DNA of 29,617 nt. Source: JAQXDR01 sp038138625. Lineage in GTDB: Bacteria; Pseudomonadota; Alphaproteobacteria; Rhodobacterales; Rhodobacteraceae. The notes under the pieces were generated by a model, which saw only the letters and a program-made list of their open reading frames with translations, was not told the DNA's origin and did not search any database. The translations under genes and the position numbers were made by a program. Positions 6,935-15,265 of this stretch are shown one piece after another. How positions within the stretch are numbered: position 1 is the stretch's first letter; each line of letters opens with the position of its first letter. The stretch is from assembly GCA_038138625.1 (NCBI GenBank), contig JAYQEA010000040.1, positions 1 to 29,617 on the forward strand. Reading direction: 5' to 3'.

Positions 6935-9886
6935 TTAAGAGCTGTTCCCAAAATTTTTAAGCGCAGCTGCAAAGGGATTGTCAGGATCTATCTTTTTCTC
7001 GGTACGAGGTGGGCGTGCTTCAAAACTTCGTGCACCCTGATTTTTTGGAGGTCGCTTGCCTTTCGACTTGCCTTTCGCGCCGCGCGGTCCTTCTTGTACT
7101 GCACCATTGTTGCCAGACTGTCTAGGCCCGTCAGATTTGCGTTTATCGCGTTTGCCACTTGCATCTCGGGTCCGTTCGGGGCGTTCTTTGGATCGACCAG
7201 TACCCGACTGCTCTTCGCCACCCTGAGAACGCCGCCCGTGCGGTCCGCGCTGTTGTCGCTGTCGCATTCCACCCCATGTAAAGGTGTAGTAAACCTCTGT
7301 TTCCGCAACGACGTCTGGCGCGGTGGCTTTGTCTTCTGGCTGTGTAATCGCTTCGGCTGTACCGTCGGCGGCGGTATGTTCGCCCTCACCGTATGACGCG
7401 CCTTCTGGCTGGGCCTGCTCAGTATCAGGTTCCGCCGAGCCTTCTGCCTTGACCGCAGCGGCGTCCGGCGTGTTGGTTTCGACTGTTTTGCTGTCCGAAG
7501 GCTCTGCTTTGACCTTAGGGCGTTCACCCCGCTCAGATTTGTAGCCCAACCCTTGCATCAGATCTGAAAACTGTTCCAACGTCAGGCCCGTGATAGACAG
7601 CATATCAGCCTTCGCTTCAAAGCCACCTCTGCTGTCTTCGGCTCTTAGCATATCGGCCAAACGTTCGGCCATATCAATCCGTATGGCACGGGTGCCAGCG
7701 GCGCGATATCCGGCTACTGTGCAATGCTCGGATGGGGTACCCTCGATAACGGGGACCGTGACCATACCGGGTGGCGGAGATTCCGGAAATTCCTGCAAGC
7801 CATTTGCCAAACTCCACAGCACCAAGCGCAGTCGTGTTGGCGCTGGCTTGAGCAGCAATGGCATGAAAATCGTGAACTGTCCAAACCGTATACCATGTTT
7901 GCGCAGAGCCGCGCGGGCATCTTGATCAAGCGCTTTGACCTCGTCTGCAACGTCGGCGCGAGGAAGGACACCCATCGCCTCTATCATGCGAAACCCGAAT
8001 CCACGGGCAAGGCCCAACAGCGCCTCGTCACGTTGCACTGTCAACAAAGGTTCAAACAGCGCGGCCACTTTGCGATCAATGAAATGCTGCAACCGGCGTT
8101 CAACTTTTTGTGCGACGTCTGGTCCGGCTTCATCATCTACAAACCCCACAACGCGGGGCTTCAAAGGGTCATCGCCGACGGCCAACTTGCCAACCGCCTG
8201 ATCGCCCCACATCAATCCACCCTGTTCGGTGAAATCTATTTCGGTATCCGGAGCATTGTAAAAACGATCCGCCCGCAAATGGAAATGGGGCTGCAATGCC
8301 TGAATGGACGCTGTGCGTAGCGTCTTGGCCTCCTGACCGGCAGCGTTTTGGTCCTGGCGAAACCGAAAACCTTCCAGCCGCCCGACGAATTCACCCTCGA
8401 CGGTTACTTCGCCTTTGTCATTAACTTCGGCCAAGAGGGCCTCCTTCTGTTTCAATCGCCGCATCAACACCGAGGTTCGGCGATCAACAAATCTTTGGGT
8501 CAGTTGCGCGTGCAGCGCATCCGACAATGCATCTTCTACCGCGCGCGCGCGGTCATTCCAATGCCTTTCCGCACCCACCCATGCACCACGTTGCGCACCG
8601 TAGGTCCAAGTGCGAATATAGGCCAGTCGTTTGGACAATGTGTCAATGTTTCCGTCCGTCCGATCAAGCCTATTGATCTGCCTCGCCAAAAAATCTTCGG
8701 GGATGCGTCCACTTTGATGCAAATGGTTAAAAATCACGCCCAAAAGATTGGAATGTTCCGCCTGACTGATGCCCCGAAAATCGGGAATACGGCACACATC
8801 CCATAACAAACGTACCGCAGAACCATCGCTTGCCCGCGCGCGGACCTCGGCGTCTTGGTTCAGCAGACGCAGCGCACCTAAGTCATCGGCTTCGCGGGCT
8901 TTTGTGAGAAGGTCATCGTGCGGCGCGACCTCCAGCGACGCAATTAATGCGTCAATTGAGCCGAATTGCAATGCAACGTTCCGCCAATTCAATTTTCGAA
9001 TCGCGGCAAAACGATGATCGCAAATGGCGTTCGCCATATCCTCGTCCAACGGGGACGCTTCGCCTGTTACGCCAAATGTTCCATCTGACATACCCCGACC
9101 GGCACGACCTGCAATTTGGCCCAGTTCATTTGGAAACAAAGGCCGCATGCGACGGCCATCAAATTTATGCGTTGCTGAAAATGCAACGTGGTCAATATCG
9201 AGGTTGAGACCCATCCCAATGGCATCAGTTGCGACCAGATAATCGACTTCTCGATTTTGATACAGTGCAACCTGGGCATTGCGTGTCCGCGGACTGAGCG
9301 CGCCCATAACAACCGCAGCACCACCTTTTTGCCTGCGCAGCAGTTCTGCAATCGCATACACATTCTCAACAGAAAAGCCCACTATCGCCGTTCTTGGCGG
9401 TAGACGACTGATCTTTTTTGAACCCGAATACGTCAAATTGCTCAGACGATCGCGTCGCATGAATTCCACACCTGGAACCAGTTCTGCAATCGGACCCCGC
9501 ATTGTATCGCTCCCCATGAACAGGGTCTCGTGCGTACCTCGCATTCGCATCAGGCGGTCGGTAAAGACATGGCCGCGTTCGGGATCAGCACAAAGCTGGA
9601 TTTCGTCAACTGCAACGAAGTCGCTGCCCATCGCTTCCGGCATGGCTTCGACCGTGCACACCCAGTACGCGGCACGCGGTGGAACGATCCGCTCTTCCCC
9701 CGTGACCAGCGCAACTACGCTAGGGCCGCGCACAGCAACAATCCGGTCATAAACTTCACGCGCCAAAAGACGCAATGGCAACCCGATCATTCCGCTGCGA
9801 TACCCCAGCATACGCTCGATCGCATAATGTGTCTTGCCGGTATTGGTAGGGCCCAAAATGGCCGCAATCCGCGGTCTGCTAGACAT
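6935..9886 (-). CDS. SUV3-type ATP-dependent RNA helicase with charged C-terminal tail
   Basis: A 983-residue superfamily 2 helicase related to mitochondrial SUV3 (MgpS-like in alphaproteobacteria). The Walker A is GPTNTGKT (residues 12-19), the Walker B/DExH equivalent is DEIQ (94-97), and motifs V and VI appear as ATDAIGMGLNLDID and QIAGRAGRG. After about residue 790 the protein is low complexity: first acidic (D/E/T/A/P), then strongly basic (K/R/G/Q), ending with the segment DPDNPFAAALKNFG. SUV3 unwinds RNA and double-stranded nucleic acid in RNA turnover, and the basic tail probably binds RNA. The ATG at 9886 has GAAAGG nine bases upstream. It lies 24 bp after the TPR gene. Confidence 0.9.
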   Translation of the reverse strand: MSSRPRIAAILGPTNTGKTHYAIERMLGYRSGMIGLPLRLLAREVYDRIVAVRGPSVVALVTGEERIVPPRAAYWVCTVEAMPEAMGSDFVAVDEIQLCADPERGHVFTDRLMRMRGTHETLFMGSDTMRGPIAELVPGVEFMRRDRLSNLTYSGSKKISRLPPRTAIVGFSVENVYAIAELLRRQKGGAAVVMGALSPRTRNAQVALYQNREVDYLVATDAIGMGLNLDIDHVAFSATHKFDGRRMRPLFPNELGQIAGRAGRGMSDGTFGVTGEASPLDEDMANAICDHRFAAIRKLNWRNVALQFGSIDALIASLEVAPHDDLLTKAREADDLGALRLLNQDAEVRARASDGSAVRLLWDVCRIPDFRGISQAEHSNLLGVIFNHLHQSGRIPEDFLARQINRLDRTDGNIDTLSKRLAYIRTWTYGAQRGAWVGAERHWNDRARAVEDALSDALHAQLTQRFVDRRTSVLMRRLKQKEALLAEVNDKGEVTVEGEFVGRLEGFRFRQDQNAAGQEAKTLRTASIQALQPHFHLRADRFYNAPDTEIDFTEQGGLMWGDQAVGKLAVGDDPLKPRVVGFVDDEAGPDVAQKVERRLQHFIDRKVAALFEPLLTVQRDEALLGLARGFGFRMIEAMGVLPRADVADEVKALDQDARAALRKHGIRFGQFTIFMPLLLKPAPTRLRLVLWSLANGLQEFPESPPPGMVTVPVIEGTPSEHCTVAGYRAAGTRAIRIDMAERLADMLRAEDSRGGFEAKADMLSITGLTLEQFSDLMQGLGYKSERGERPKVKAEPSDSKTVETNTPDAAAVKAEGSAEPDTEQAQPEGASYGEGEHTAADGTAEAITQPEDKATAPDVVAETEVYYTFTWGGMRQRQQRGPHGRRSQGGEEQSGTGRSKERPERTRDASGKRDKRKSDGPRQSGNNGAVQEGPRGAKGKSKGKRPPKNQGARSFEARPPRTEKKIDPDNPFAAALKNFGNSS

Positions 9887-9910
9887 GACACGGGCCTTTC
9901 AAGGCAAAAG

Positions 9911-10483
9911 TTATAGCGCCGTTCCCATCGTCAAAGACGTCAAGCGATCAAGGGCCGCCTGCGCATCAGAATCGTGCGGGCGGATGTTCAGTACTGCCTG
10001 ATAGGCCCGCTCTGCAAGTGCATGCTTTCCTAAACCATCCAAAATGACAGCCATTCCACGCAGGGCGGGAAAATGATTTGGGTTCAAGGCCAGCGCGCGC
10101 TCGAGTGCGTCGATCGCCGGTCCGATAGCGGAAGAATGAAAATACGCCAGAGCAAGCTGATGCCACCCTTCGGCAAATTCGGGTGCATGATCGGTCAGCG
10201 CGGTCAAATGCTCTACGGCGCGTTTATGGTCATTCACTTCCAAGGCGGCGCGCCCTCTTGTCAGTAACAAATCCAAGGCCGGAGAGCCTGTGCGCGACCA
10301 TTCATATATCAATGCGCGCTCCAGCCGGTCTGCCGTCGCGGCGTCGGCAGCTTGGGACAGTTCTGCCAACAGGTTTGCCGCGCGGGTTTGCCCATCAGCG
10401 TCTTGTGCCAATGCAATGTGAGGAATGACACAAACAGCAAGTGTCGCGACGGCATATTTGAAATTTGCAAGACGAGTTCTCAT
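9911..10483 (-). CDS. Secreted tetratricopeptide repeat protein
   Basis: About 190 residues. A signal peptide with basic start, hydrophobic core and an ALAQ-like cleavage region ends near residue 28, so the mature protein should be periplasmic. Two or three TPR-type helix pairs follow. One covers AEGWHQLALAYFHSSAIGPAIDALERALALNPNH and continues into the next, ending IRPHDSDAQAALDRL. TPRs mediate protein-protein contacts and the partner is unknown. Adjacent ATG codons at 10489 and 10483 are both possible starts, and I give the second. It is first in the minus-strand run leading to the helicase, and divergent from the SCP2 gene with about 60 bp between them. Confidence 0.82.
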   Translation of the reverse strand: MRTRLANFKYAVATLAVCVIPHIALAQDADGQTRAANLLAELSQAADAATADRLERALIYEWSRTGSPALDLLLTRGRAALEVNDHKRAVEHLTALTDHAPEFAEGWHQLALAYFHSSAIGPAIDALERALALNPNHFPALRGMAVILDGLGKHALAERAYQAVLNIRPHDSDAQAALDRLTSLTMGTAL

Positions 10484-10546
10484 AACCATACACAGTGTAA
10501 TGCGGTTATTTGTAATTGCCAGTAACCACCAAACGGAGAAAACTCT

Positions 10547-10837
10547 ATGAGCGATATAATGGACCAGGCTGTTGCCGCCCTTAATGAAAAACTCGACGCG
10601 GCCGAGTTTGACGGAACTGCCAAATTTGCCCTGGAGGACGCTGGCGCAATTGTTATCGACGCGTCAGGTGCACGCATCAGCGATGAGGACGCCGACGTCA
10701 CTTTGACTGCTGACTCAGAAACGTTTGAAGGCATCTTGAACGGTGAAGTCAATCCAACCGCAGCTTTCATGCAAGGCAAGTTGAAGGTTGACGGCGACAT
10801 GGGAATGGCAATGAAACTCGCGTCGGTCCTGTCCTAA
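10547..10837 (+). CDS. SCP2 sterol-binding domain protein
   Basis: A 96-residue single-domain protein of the SCP2 fold. The pattern includes GTAKFALEDAGAIVIDASG, DADVTLTADSETFEGILNGE and, at the end, AFMQGKLKVDGDMGMAMKL, which is the classic SCP2 closing segment. SCP2 domains bind lipids or acyl-CoA in a hydrophobic tunnel. CGGAGAA upstream is a good ribosome-binding site. Its stop overlaps the start of the next gene by one base (TAATG), so the two are probably translated together, which fits a lipid-related role for the pair. Confidence 0.93.
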   Translation: MSDIMDQAVAALNEKLDAAEFDGTAKFALEDAGAIVIDASGARISDEDADVTLTADSETFEGILNGEVNPTAAFMQGKLKVDGDMGMAMKLASVLS

Positions 10838-11781
10838 TGAATGAAAGCGCGCCTTTCCGCCATGATCTGGTCAAAGGTGCGGAACGGGCACAAGCGTTTT
10901 GGGTGCGGGCCAGCGATGGACCGCGCCTACGGCTCAGCGTCATGCCAGCCAATGGATCCACGCCACGCGGTACGATTTTGATGTTTCTCGGACGCGGGGA
11001 ATATATCGAGAAATACGCGCACACTGCTGTTGCATTCTCAGACGCGGGGTATTGCATGGCAACCATCGAATGGCGTGGGCAGGGTCTGTCTGACCGTTTG
11101 TTAGCCGATCCAAAAACTGGCCATGTAGACGCTTTTCTGGATTACCAGAAAGACGTAGTTGCGCTTATGAATTTTGCGCGTGGGCAGGAGTTACCAAAGC
11201 CCCTATACTTAGTCGCACATTCGATGGGCGGGGCCATTGCGCTTCGTAGCTTGGTTGATGGATTACCCGCCAAGGCCGTCGTTTTTTCGGGACCCATGTG
11301 GGGTCTTGAATTTAACATGTTCCTCAGGCCTGTTGTCTATGTATTGCTGTCCGCACAGACATTGATCGGAAAACGCGCGTCTCCGGCATTGGGTGCGGCA
11401 CGTGAACGCTATGTTCTCAAATCCTCATTCGAAGACAATCTTCTGACCTCGGACCCTGAAAAATTTTCGATGGTGCGCGACCATGTCATCGCCGAAAGCA
11501 AATTTGGGCTGGCCGGTCCTACGGCGGGCTGGACCTTATCGACATTAGCCGAATGCCGCGCACTGGCACGCCTGCCGTCGCCTGACGTGCCCTGCATCAC
11601 GTTTTTGGGAGCAAACGAGGGAATTGTTGATGTTTCGCGAATCCGTAATCGCATGTCTCGCTGGCCCAATGGCCGCCTCGATATCGTTCAAATGGCAAAA
11701 CACGAAGTTTTTATGGAACGCGCCGCGATCAGGCAGCGCGTTTTGGCAGACAGCATCGTCCTATTTAGTGAACACCAATGA
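10837..11781 (+). CDS. Alpha/beta hydrolase, lysophospholipase-like
   Basis: A 314-residue serine hydrolase of the monoglyceride lipase/lysophospholipase L2 group. The oxyanion region FLGRGEYIEKY, the segment EWRGQGLSD and the nucleophile motif AHSMGG with Ser129 are visible. Near the C-terminus, FLGANEGIVD probably holds the acid residue and AKHEVFME the histidine. The likely substrates are lysophospholipids or monoacylglycerols. The exact substrate cannot be read from the sequence. It is coupled by a TAATG overlap to the SCP2 gene, and ends 16 bp from the convergent aldolase gene. Confidence 0.88.
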   Translation: MNESAPFRHDLVKGAERAQAFWVRASDGPRLRLSVMPANGSTPRGTILMFLGRGEYIEKYAHTAVAFSDAGYCMATIEWRGQGLSDRLLADPKTGHVDAFLDYQKDVVALMNFARGQELPKPLYLVAHSMGGAIALRSLVDGLPAKAVVFSGPMWGLEFNMFLRPVVYVLLSAQTLIGKRASPALGAARERYVLKSSFEDNLLTSDPEKFSMVRDHVIAESKFGLAGPTAGWTLSTLAECRALARLPSPDVPCITFLGANEGIVDVSRIRNRMSRWPNGRLDIVQMAKHEVFMERAAIRQRVLADSIVLFSEHQ

Positions 11782-11797
11782 GGCTGATTGGCTCTGA

Positions 11798-12565
11798 CTA
11801 GCGCCGACCAAGCCCGTGGACGATATCTGCGTCTGCATTGGCACCGTTACGAATCCATGCGTGTTCGGATGCCATACAAAATGCATGTACTCCGTGACCT
11901 GCCATTTCTGTCGCCTGTTCCTGACCTATAGCAAAGCTCATATAGCCTTTGCCCGCAGATTTGACCGCGTCTCCAACAGTGGCCAACGCCTTTGGCAAAT
12001 CATCGTTTTGGACTGAATGATTACCGTAGCTTACGCTGATGTCTGCAGGGCCAAGAAATAACGCATCGATGCCTTCGATGCTCGCAATTTCTGCACTCAG
12101 ATCAACACCTGCTGGTTCTTCAATCTGGGCCACGACAACCGTATTTTCTGTCTCTGACAATATCTCGGCCATGGGACGCGTTCCGTATCCCGCCCATCGC
12201 GTCGTTCCAGCAAATCCACGCCCTCCCAAACCGAACCGCGCCGCCTTGGCCACGGCTTCGGCCTTTGAAACACTGTCGACATGCGGCACGACGATACCGT
12301 CTGCGCCTGCATCCAAGGCCCACAGGATCTCTTTTGCAGAGCCGTCACCGACGCGCACAAGCGTCGGCAAATCAGCCATGCGTGCCACAGCCAGACAGGC
12401 ATCCAGCGCCTGCCTGTCAAACGGTGAATGCTCTGCATCCAGCACAACAAAGTCCAAACGGCTGCTCGCCAAAACCTCAAGCACCGAGTGCGATGGCGTC
12501 TTGATAAATGTACCGGCCAGATAGTCACCTGCCTTTAGGCGCTGGCGAAGCGTAGTGCTGCGCAT
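11798..12565 (-). CDS. HpcH/HpaI family aldolase
   Basis: A 255-residue TIM-barrel class II aldolase. Recognisable segments are GTFIKTPSHSVLEVLASS, VVLDAEHSPFD, TLVRVGDG, QIEEPAGV (glutamate metal ligand) and FLGPADISVSYG, which holds the second acidic ligand. The family cleaves 4-hydroxy-2-oxo acids to pyruvate and an aldehyde using a divalent metal (HpaI, GarL, RhmA relatives). The physiological substrate here is unknown and no pathway genes adjoin it. Adjacent ATG codons at 12568 and 12565 follow AGGAG, and the second has the better spacing. It is divergent from the DNA-repair pair. Confidence 0.9.
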   Translation of the reverse strand: MRSTTLRQRLKAGDYLAGTFIKTPSHSVLEVLASSRLDFVVLDAEHSPFDRQALDACLAVARMADLPTLVRVGDGSAKEILWALDAGADGIVVPHVDSVSKAEAVAKAARFGLGGRGFAGTTRWAGYGTRPMAEILSETENTVVVAQIEEPAGVDLSAEIASIEGIDALFLGPADISVSYGNHSVQNDDLPKALATVGDAVKSAGKGYMSFAIGQEQATEMAGHGVHAFCMASEHAWIRNGANADADIVHGLGRR

Positions 12566-12631
12566 CATAATCTCCTTTTTCGGAACTGGAAGGGACTGGT
12601 CCTACCAGCGATCAGAGCTAAGCTACTCAAG

Positions 12632-13624
12632 ATGGGAGCAATGATCCAGTTCACAAAGCGCGGCCTTTATATCCCCGCGGCCGACGTCTATATCGACCCC
12701 TGGCGTCCCGTAGATCGTGCGGTGATCACCCATGCCCATGCAGACCATGCGCGTCCGGGTCATGGTGCCTATATGGCCACTCCTGACACATGTGTCATGC
12801 TGCGCCACAGGTTGGGCAAAGTCACGTTGGATCCACTCGAATTTGCCACAAACCGACAAATTGGCGGCGCAAAAATATCCCTTTATCCCGCAGGACATCT
12901 GCCAGGGTCGGCACAAGTCCGGGTAGAGGTCGCGGGTGAAGTCTGGGTCATCTCTGGCGATTACAAAACCGAAGATGATGGCCTGTCTGAGGCTTTTGAG
13001 CCTGTAACCTGTCATAGTTTTGTCACCGAATGCACCTTTGGCCTCCCTGTCTTCAATTGGCTGCCTCAAGCCCAGATAGGAGCACAAATTGATACCTGGT
13101 GGCATCAGAACGCAAGCATGGGTCTGACCTCGATTATTGGAGCATATTCGTTGGGCAAGGCACAACGGTTGATGCATTGCGTAAATCCTGATATCGGACC
13201 AATCCTGACCCACAGCGCTGTCGAGGGAACAAATCGTGTGCTCCGCGAGGCTGGCGTCATGCTGCCCAAAACGCAATCGGTTTCCGAGCTTGACAAGATA
13301 CCCAAAGGCGCCCTTGTTATTGCTCCGCCCGCAGCGGTCGATGCGGCTTGGGCCAAAAAAAAGCTGGGACCATTGTCCACTGGATTTGCCTCCGGGTGGA
13401 TGCAATTAAGGGGTGTGCGGCGGCGGCGCGGCGTTGGTCGCGGATTTGTCATGTCAGATCATGCTGATTGGAATGGTCTGCTTGATGCAATCAAATCAAC
13501 AAATGCTGAAAATATATATTGCACGCATGGTTACACCGATATTTTCAACAAGTATCTTAACGAAAATGGCTGGTATTCACAAATTGTACCAACCGAATTT
13601 GGCAATGAGGAGGCTGGTGCATGA
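12632..13624 (+). CDS. Ligase-associated DNA exonuclease (metallo-beta-lactamase fold)
   Basis: A 330-residue MBL/beta-CASP-type nuclease. The metal-binding motif HAHADH is at residues 34-39. WVISGDYKTEDDGL and the later SDHADWNGLL supply further ligands. This architecture matches the ligase-associated DNA damage response exonuclease family (TIGR04122), bacterial relatives of SNM1/Pso2. The ATG at 12632 has no clear ribosome-binding site. An alternative ATG at 12641 has GGGAG very close. The gene overlaps the ligase gene by four bases (ATGA), so the two proteins almost certainly work together in DNA repair. Confidence 0.9.
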   Translation: MGAMIQFTKRGLYIPAADVYIDPWRPVDRAVITHAHADHARPGHGAYMATPDTCVMLRHRLGKVTLDPLEFATNRQIGGAKISLYPAGHLPGSAQVRVEVAGEVWVISGDYKTEDDGLSEAFEPVTCHSFVTECTFGLPVFNWLPQAQIGAQIDTWWHQNASMGLTSIIGAYSLGKAQRLMHCVNPDIGPILTHSAVEGTNRVLREAGVMLPKTQSVSELDKIPKGALVIAPPAAVDAAWAKKKLGPLSTGFASGWMQLRGVRRRRGVGRGFVMSDHADWNGLLDAIKSTNAENIYCTHGYTDIFNKYLNENGWYSQIVPTEFGNEEAGA

Positions 13625-15213
13625 AGGCATTCTCATCTTTATTCAATGCATTGGACGAAACGACCAGAACCTCTGCCAAAATAGACGCCTTGTCCGCATA
13701 TTTCATGACGGCATCCGACCAAGACAAGCTGTGGACCATAGCGTTGTTTGCCGGCAAAAGACCCAAACGCGCAGTCTCGACAACGCTTCTTCGGGAATGG
13801 GCCGCCGAAGCCGCAAATCTACCGCTGTGGATCATTGAAGAAAGCTATGCGATCGTGGGTGATCTTGCCGAGACCCTCGCTTTGGTGCTGCCTCCACCAA
13901 CCCGAACAAACGATCAACCACTGACCCATTGGATTGATACGCTGCGCGCTATTTCCCTGATGGAACCTGATGACCGTAAACATGCAATCTTATCTGCTTG
14001 GGATCAGCTGTCCCCACAGGCATGTTTGGTGTTCAACAAACTCATCACTGGCGGGTTCCGGCTGGGTGTAAGTCGCAAGCTGATGACCCGTGCCCTTGCA
14101 AAAGCCACAGGCGAAGACGCTGCTGCATTGGCGCACAGGTTGATGGGAAACTGGGATCCTACGACCATCGAATTCAACGCGCTCATTCGTGGCACGGGCA
14201 CCGAGGCGGCCCTCACCCGACCCTATCCCTTCTGCCTTGCACATGGCCTTGACATAGATGTCAAGTCATTGGGTCCAAGACAGGACTGGCAGGTGGAATG
14301 GAAATGGGATGGCATTCGCGCACAATTAATACAACGCGATGGCGTTGTGTCCCTTTGGTCACGTGGCGAGGACCTTATCACTGATAGTTTTCCCGAATTC
14401 TCGGATACTCAGGATTTCCTACCCGACGGAACCGTTCTGGATGGAGAGCTTTTGGTGAGTGACGGACCAGTGCCCCGTTCCTTCGCCGACTTACAAAAAC
14501 GCCTTGGCCGAAAAAAGGTAACTGAGACACTGCGCAGGGATTTTCCGGTAAGGCTGGTGGCGTATGATCTGCTTGAGCAGTCGGGCGCCGACATGCGTCA
14601 AGCACCTTTGTGCGTCCGGCGGGAGTCCCTTGTCAAACTTTTGGGCGGTTTACCCAAGGCGTCGGCTATTGATTTAGCACCAACGCTTGACGCACAAGAT
14701 TGGGACGGTTTGGCACAGGCCCGAACCTCGGCCCGAAAGGCCGCTGCCGAAGGATTAATGATCAAACGTCGATCCAGTCTCTACGCCCAGGGTCGCAAAC
14801 GGGGCGATTGGTGGAAATGGAAACTGGATCCGATGACAATCGATGCGGTTATGATCTATGCTCAGGCCGGACACGGGCGCCGTGCGACCCTATTCACGGA
14901 CTTTACGTTTGCGGTTTGGAATGATGGCGCACTGGTCCCGTTTGCAAAGGCGTATTCGGGTCTGACAGATGCCGAGTTCCGCGATATAACAAAGTGGGTT
15001 CGTGCACATACTCGCGACCGGTTTGGTCCCGTCAGGCAGGTCGATCCCGATCTGGTTTTTGAATTGGCTTTCGAAGGGATCCAGCCGTCTTCACGTCATA
15101 AATCCGGTGTCGCGGTACGGTTCCCGCGTATTTTGCGATGGAGACAGGACAAACCCGCGTCAGAGGCCAATACTTTGACAGAATTAAAGGCTTTGATGCT
15201 CAACACCACTTGA
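13621..15213 (+). CDS. ATP-dependent DNA ligase (ligase-associated DNA damage response cassette, TIGR04120 type)
   Basis: A 530-residue ligase. An N-terminal DNA-binding domain of about 200 residues (KITGGFRLGVSRKLM-like region) precedes the nucleotidyltransferase domain with motif I EWKWDGIRAQ, in which Lys228 is the AMP-accepting lysine. Motif III/IIIa, LDGELLV, and a motif V-like EGLMIKRRSS follow, then an OB-fold domain ending at FPRILRWR. It seals nicks after forming an enzyme-AMP intermediate. It is coupled to the exonuclease by an ATGA overlap. In many proteobacteria the pair is followed by a DEXH helicase and a metallophosphoesterase, but here the next gene is a peptidase. Confidence 0.93.
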   Translation: MKAFSSLFNALDETTRTSAKIDALSAYFMTASDQDKLWTIALFAGKRPKRAVSTTLLREWAAEAANLPLWIIEESYAIVGDLAETLALVLPPPTRTNDQPLTHWIDTLRAISLMEPDDRKHAILSAWDQLSPQACLVFNKLITGGFRLGVSRKLMTRALAKATGEDAAALAHRLMGNWDPTTIEFNALIRGTGTEAALTRPYPFCLAHGLDIDVKSLGPRQDWQVEWKWDGIRAQLIQRDGVVSLWSRGEDLITDSFPEFSDTQDFLPDGTVLDGELLVSDGPVPRSFADLQKRLGRKKVTETLRRDFPVRLVAYDLLEQSGADMRQAPLCVRRESLVKLLGGLPKASAIDLAPTLDAQDWDGLAQARTSARKAAAEGLMIKRRSSLYAQGRKRGDWWKWKLDPMTIDAVMIYAQAGHGRRATLFTDFTFAVWNDGALVPFAKAYSGLTDAEFRDITKWVRAHTRDRFGPVRQVDPDLVFELAFEGIQPSSRHKSGVAVRFPRILRWRQDKPASEANTLTELKALMLNTT

Positions 15214-15265
15214 ACCTTGGGCCTGTGCGCCCTTAGCTGCAGATCAAACGAATTCGGAGATAACC

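Noticed and set aside
9911..10489. An extra frame of the TPR gene suggesting a frameshift near 10166
   Set aside because: The main frame is continuous with signal peptide and TPRs to its stop. The second frame is a shadow.
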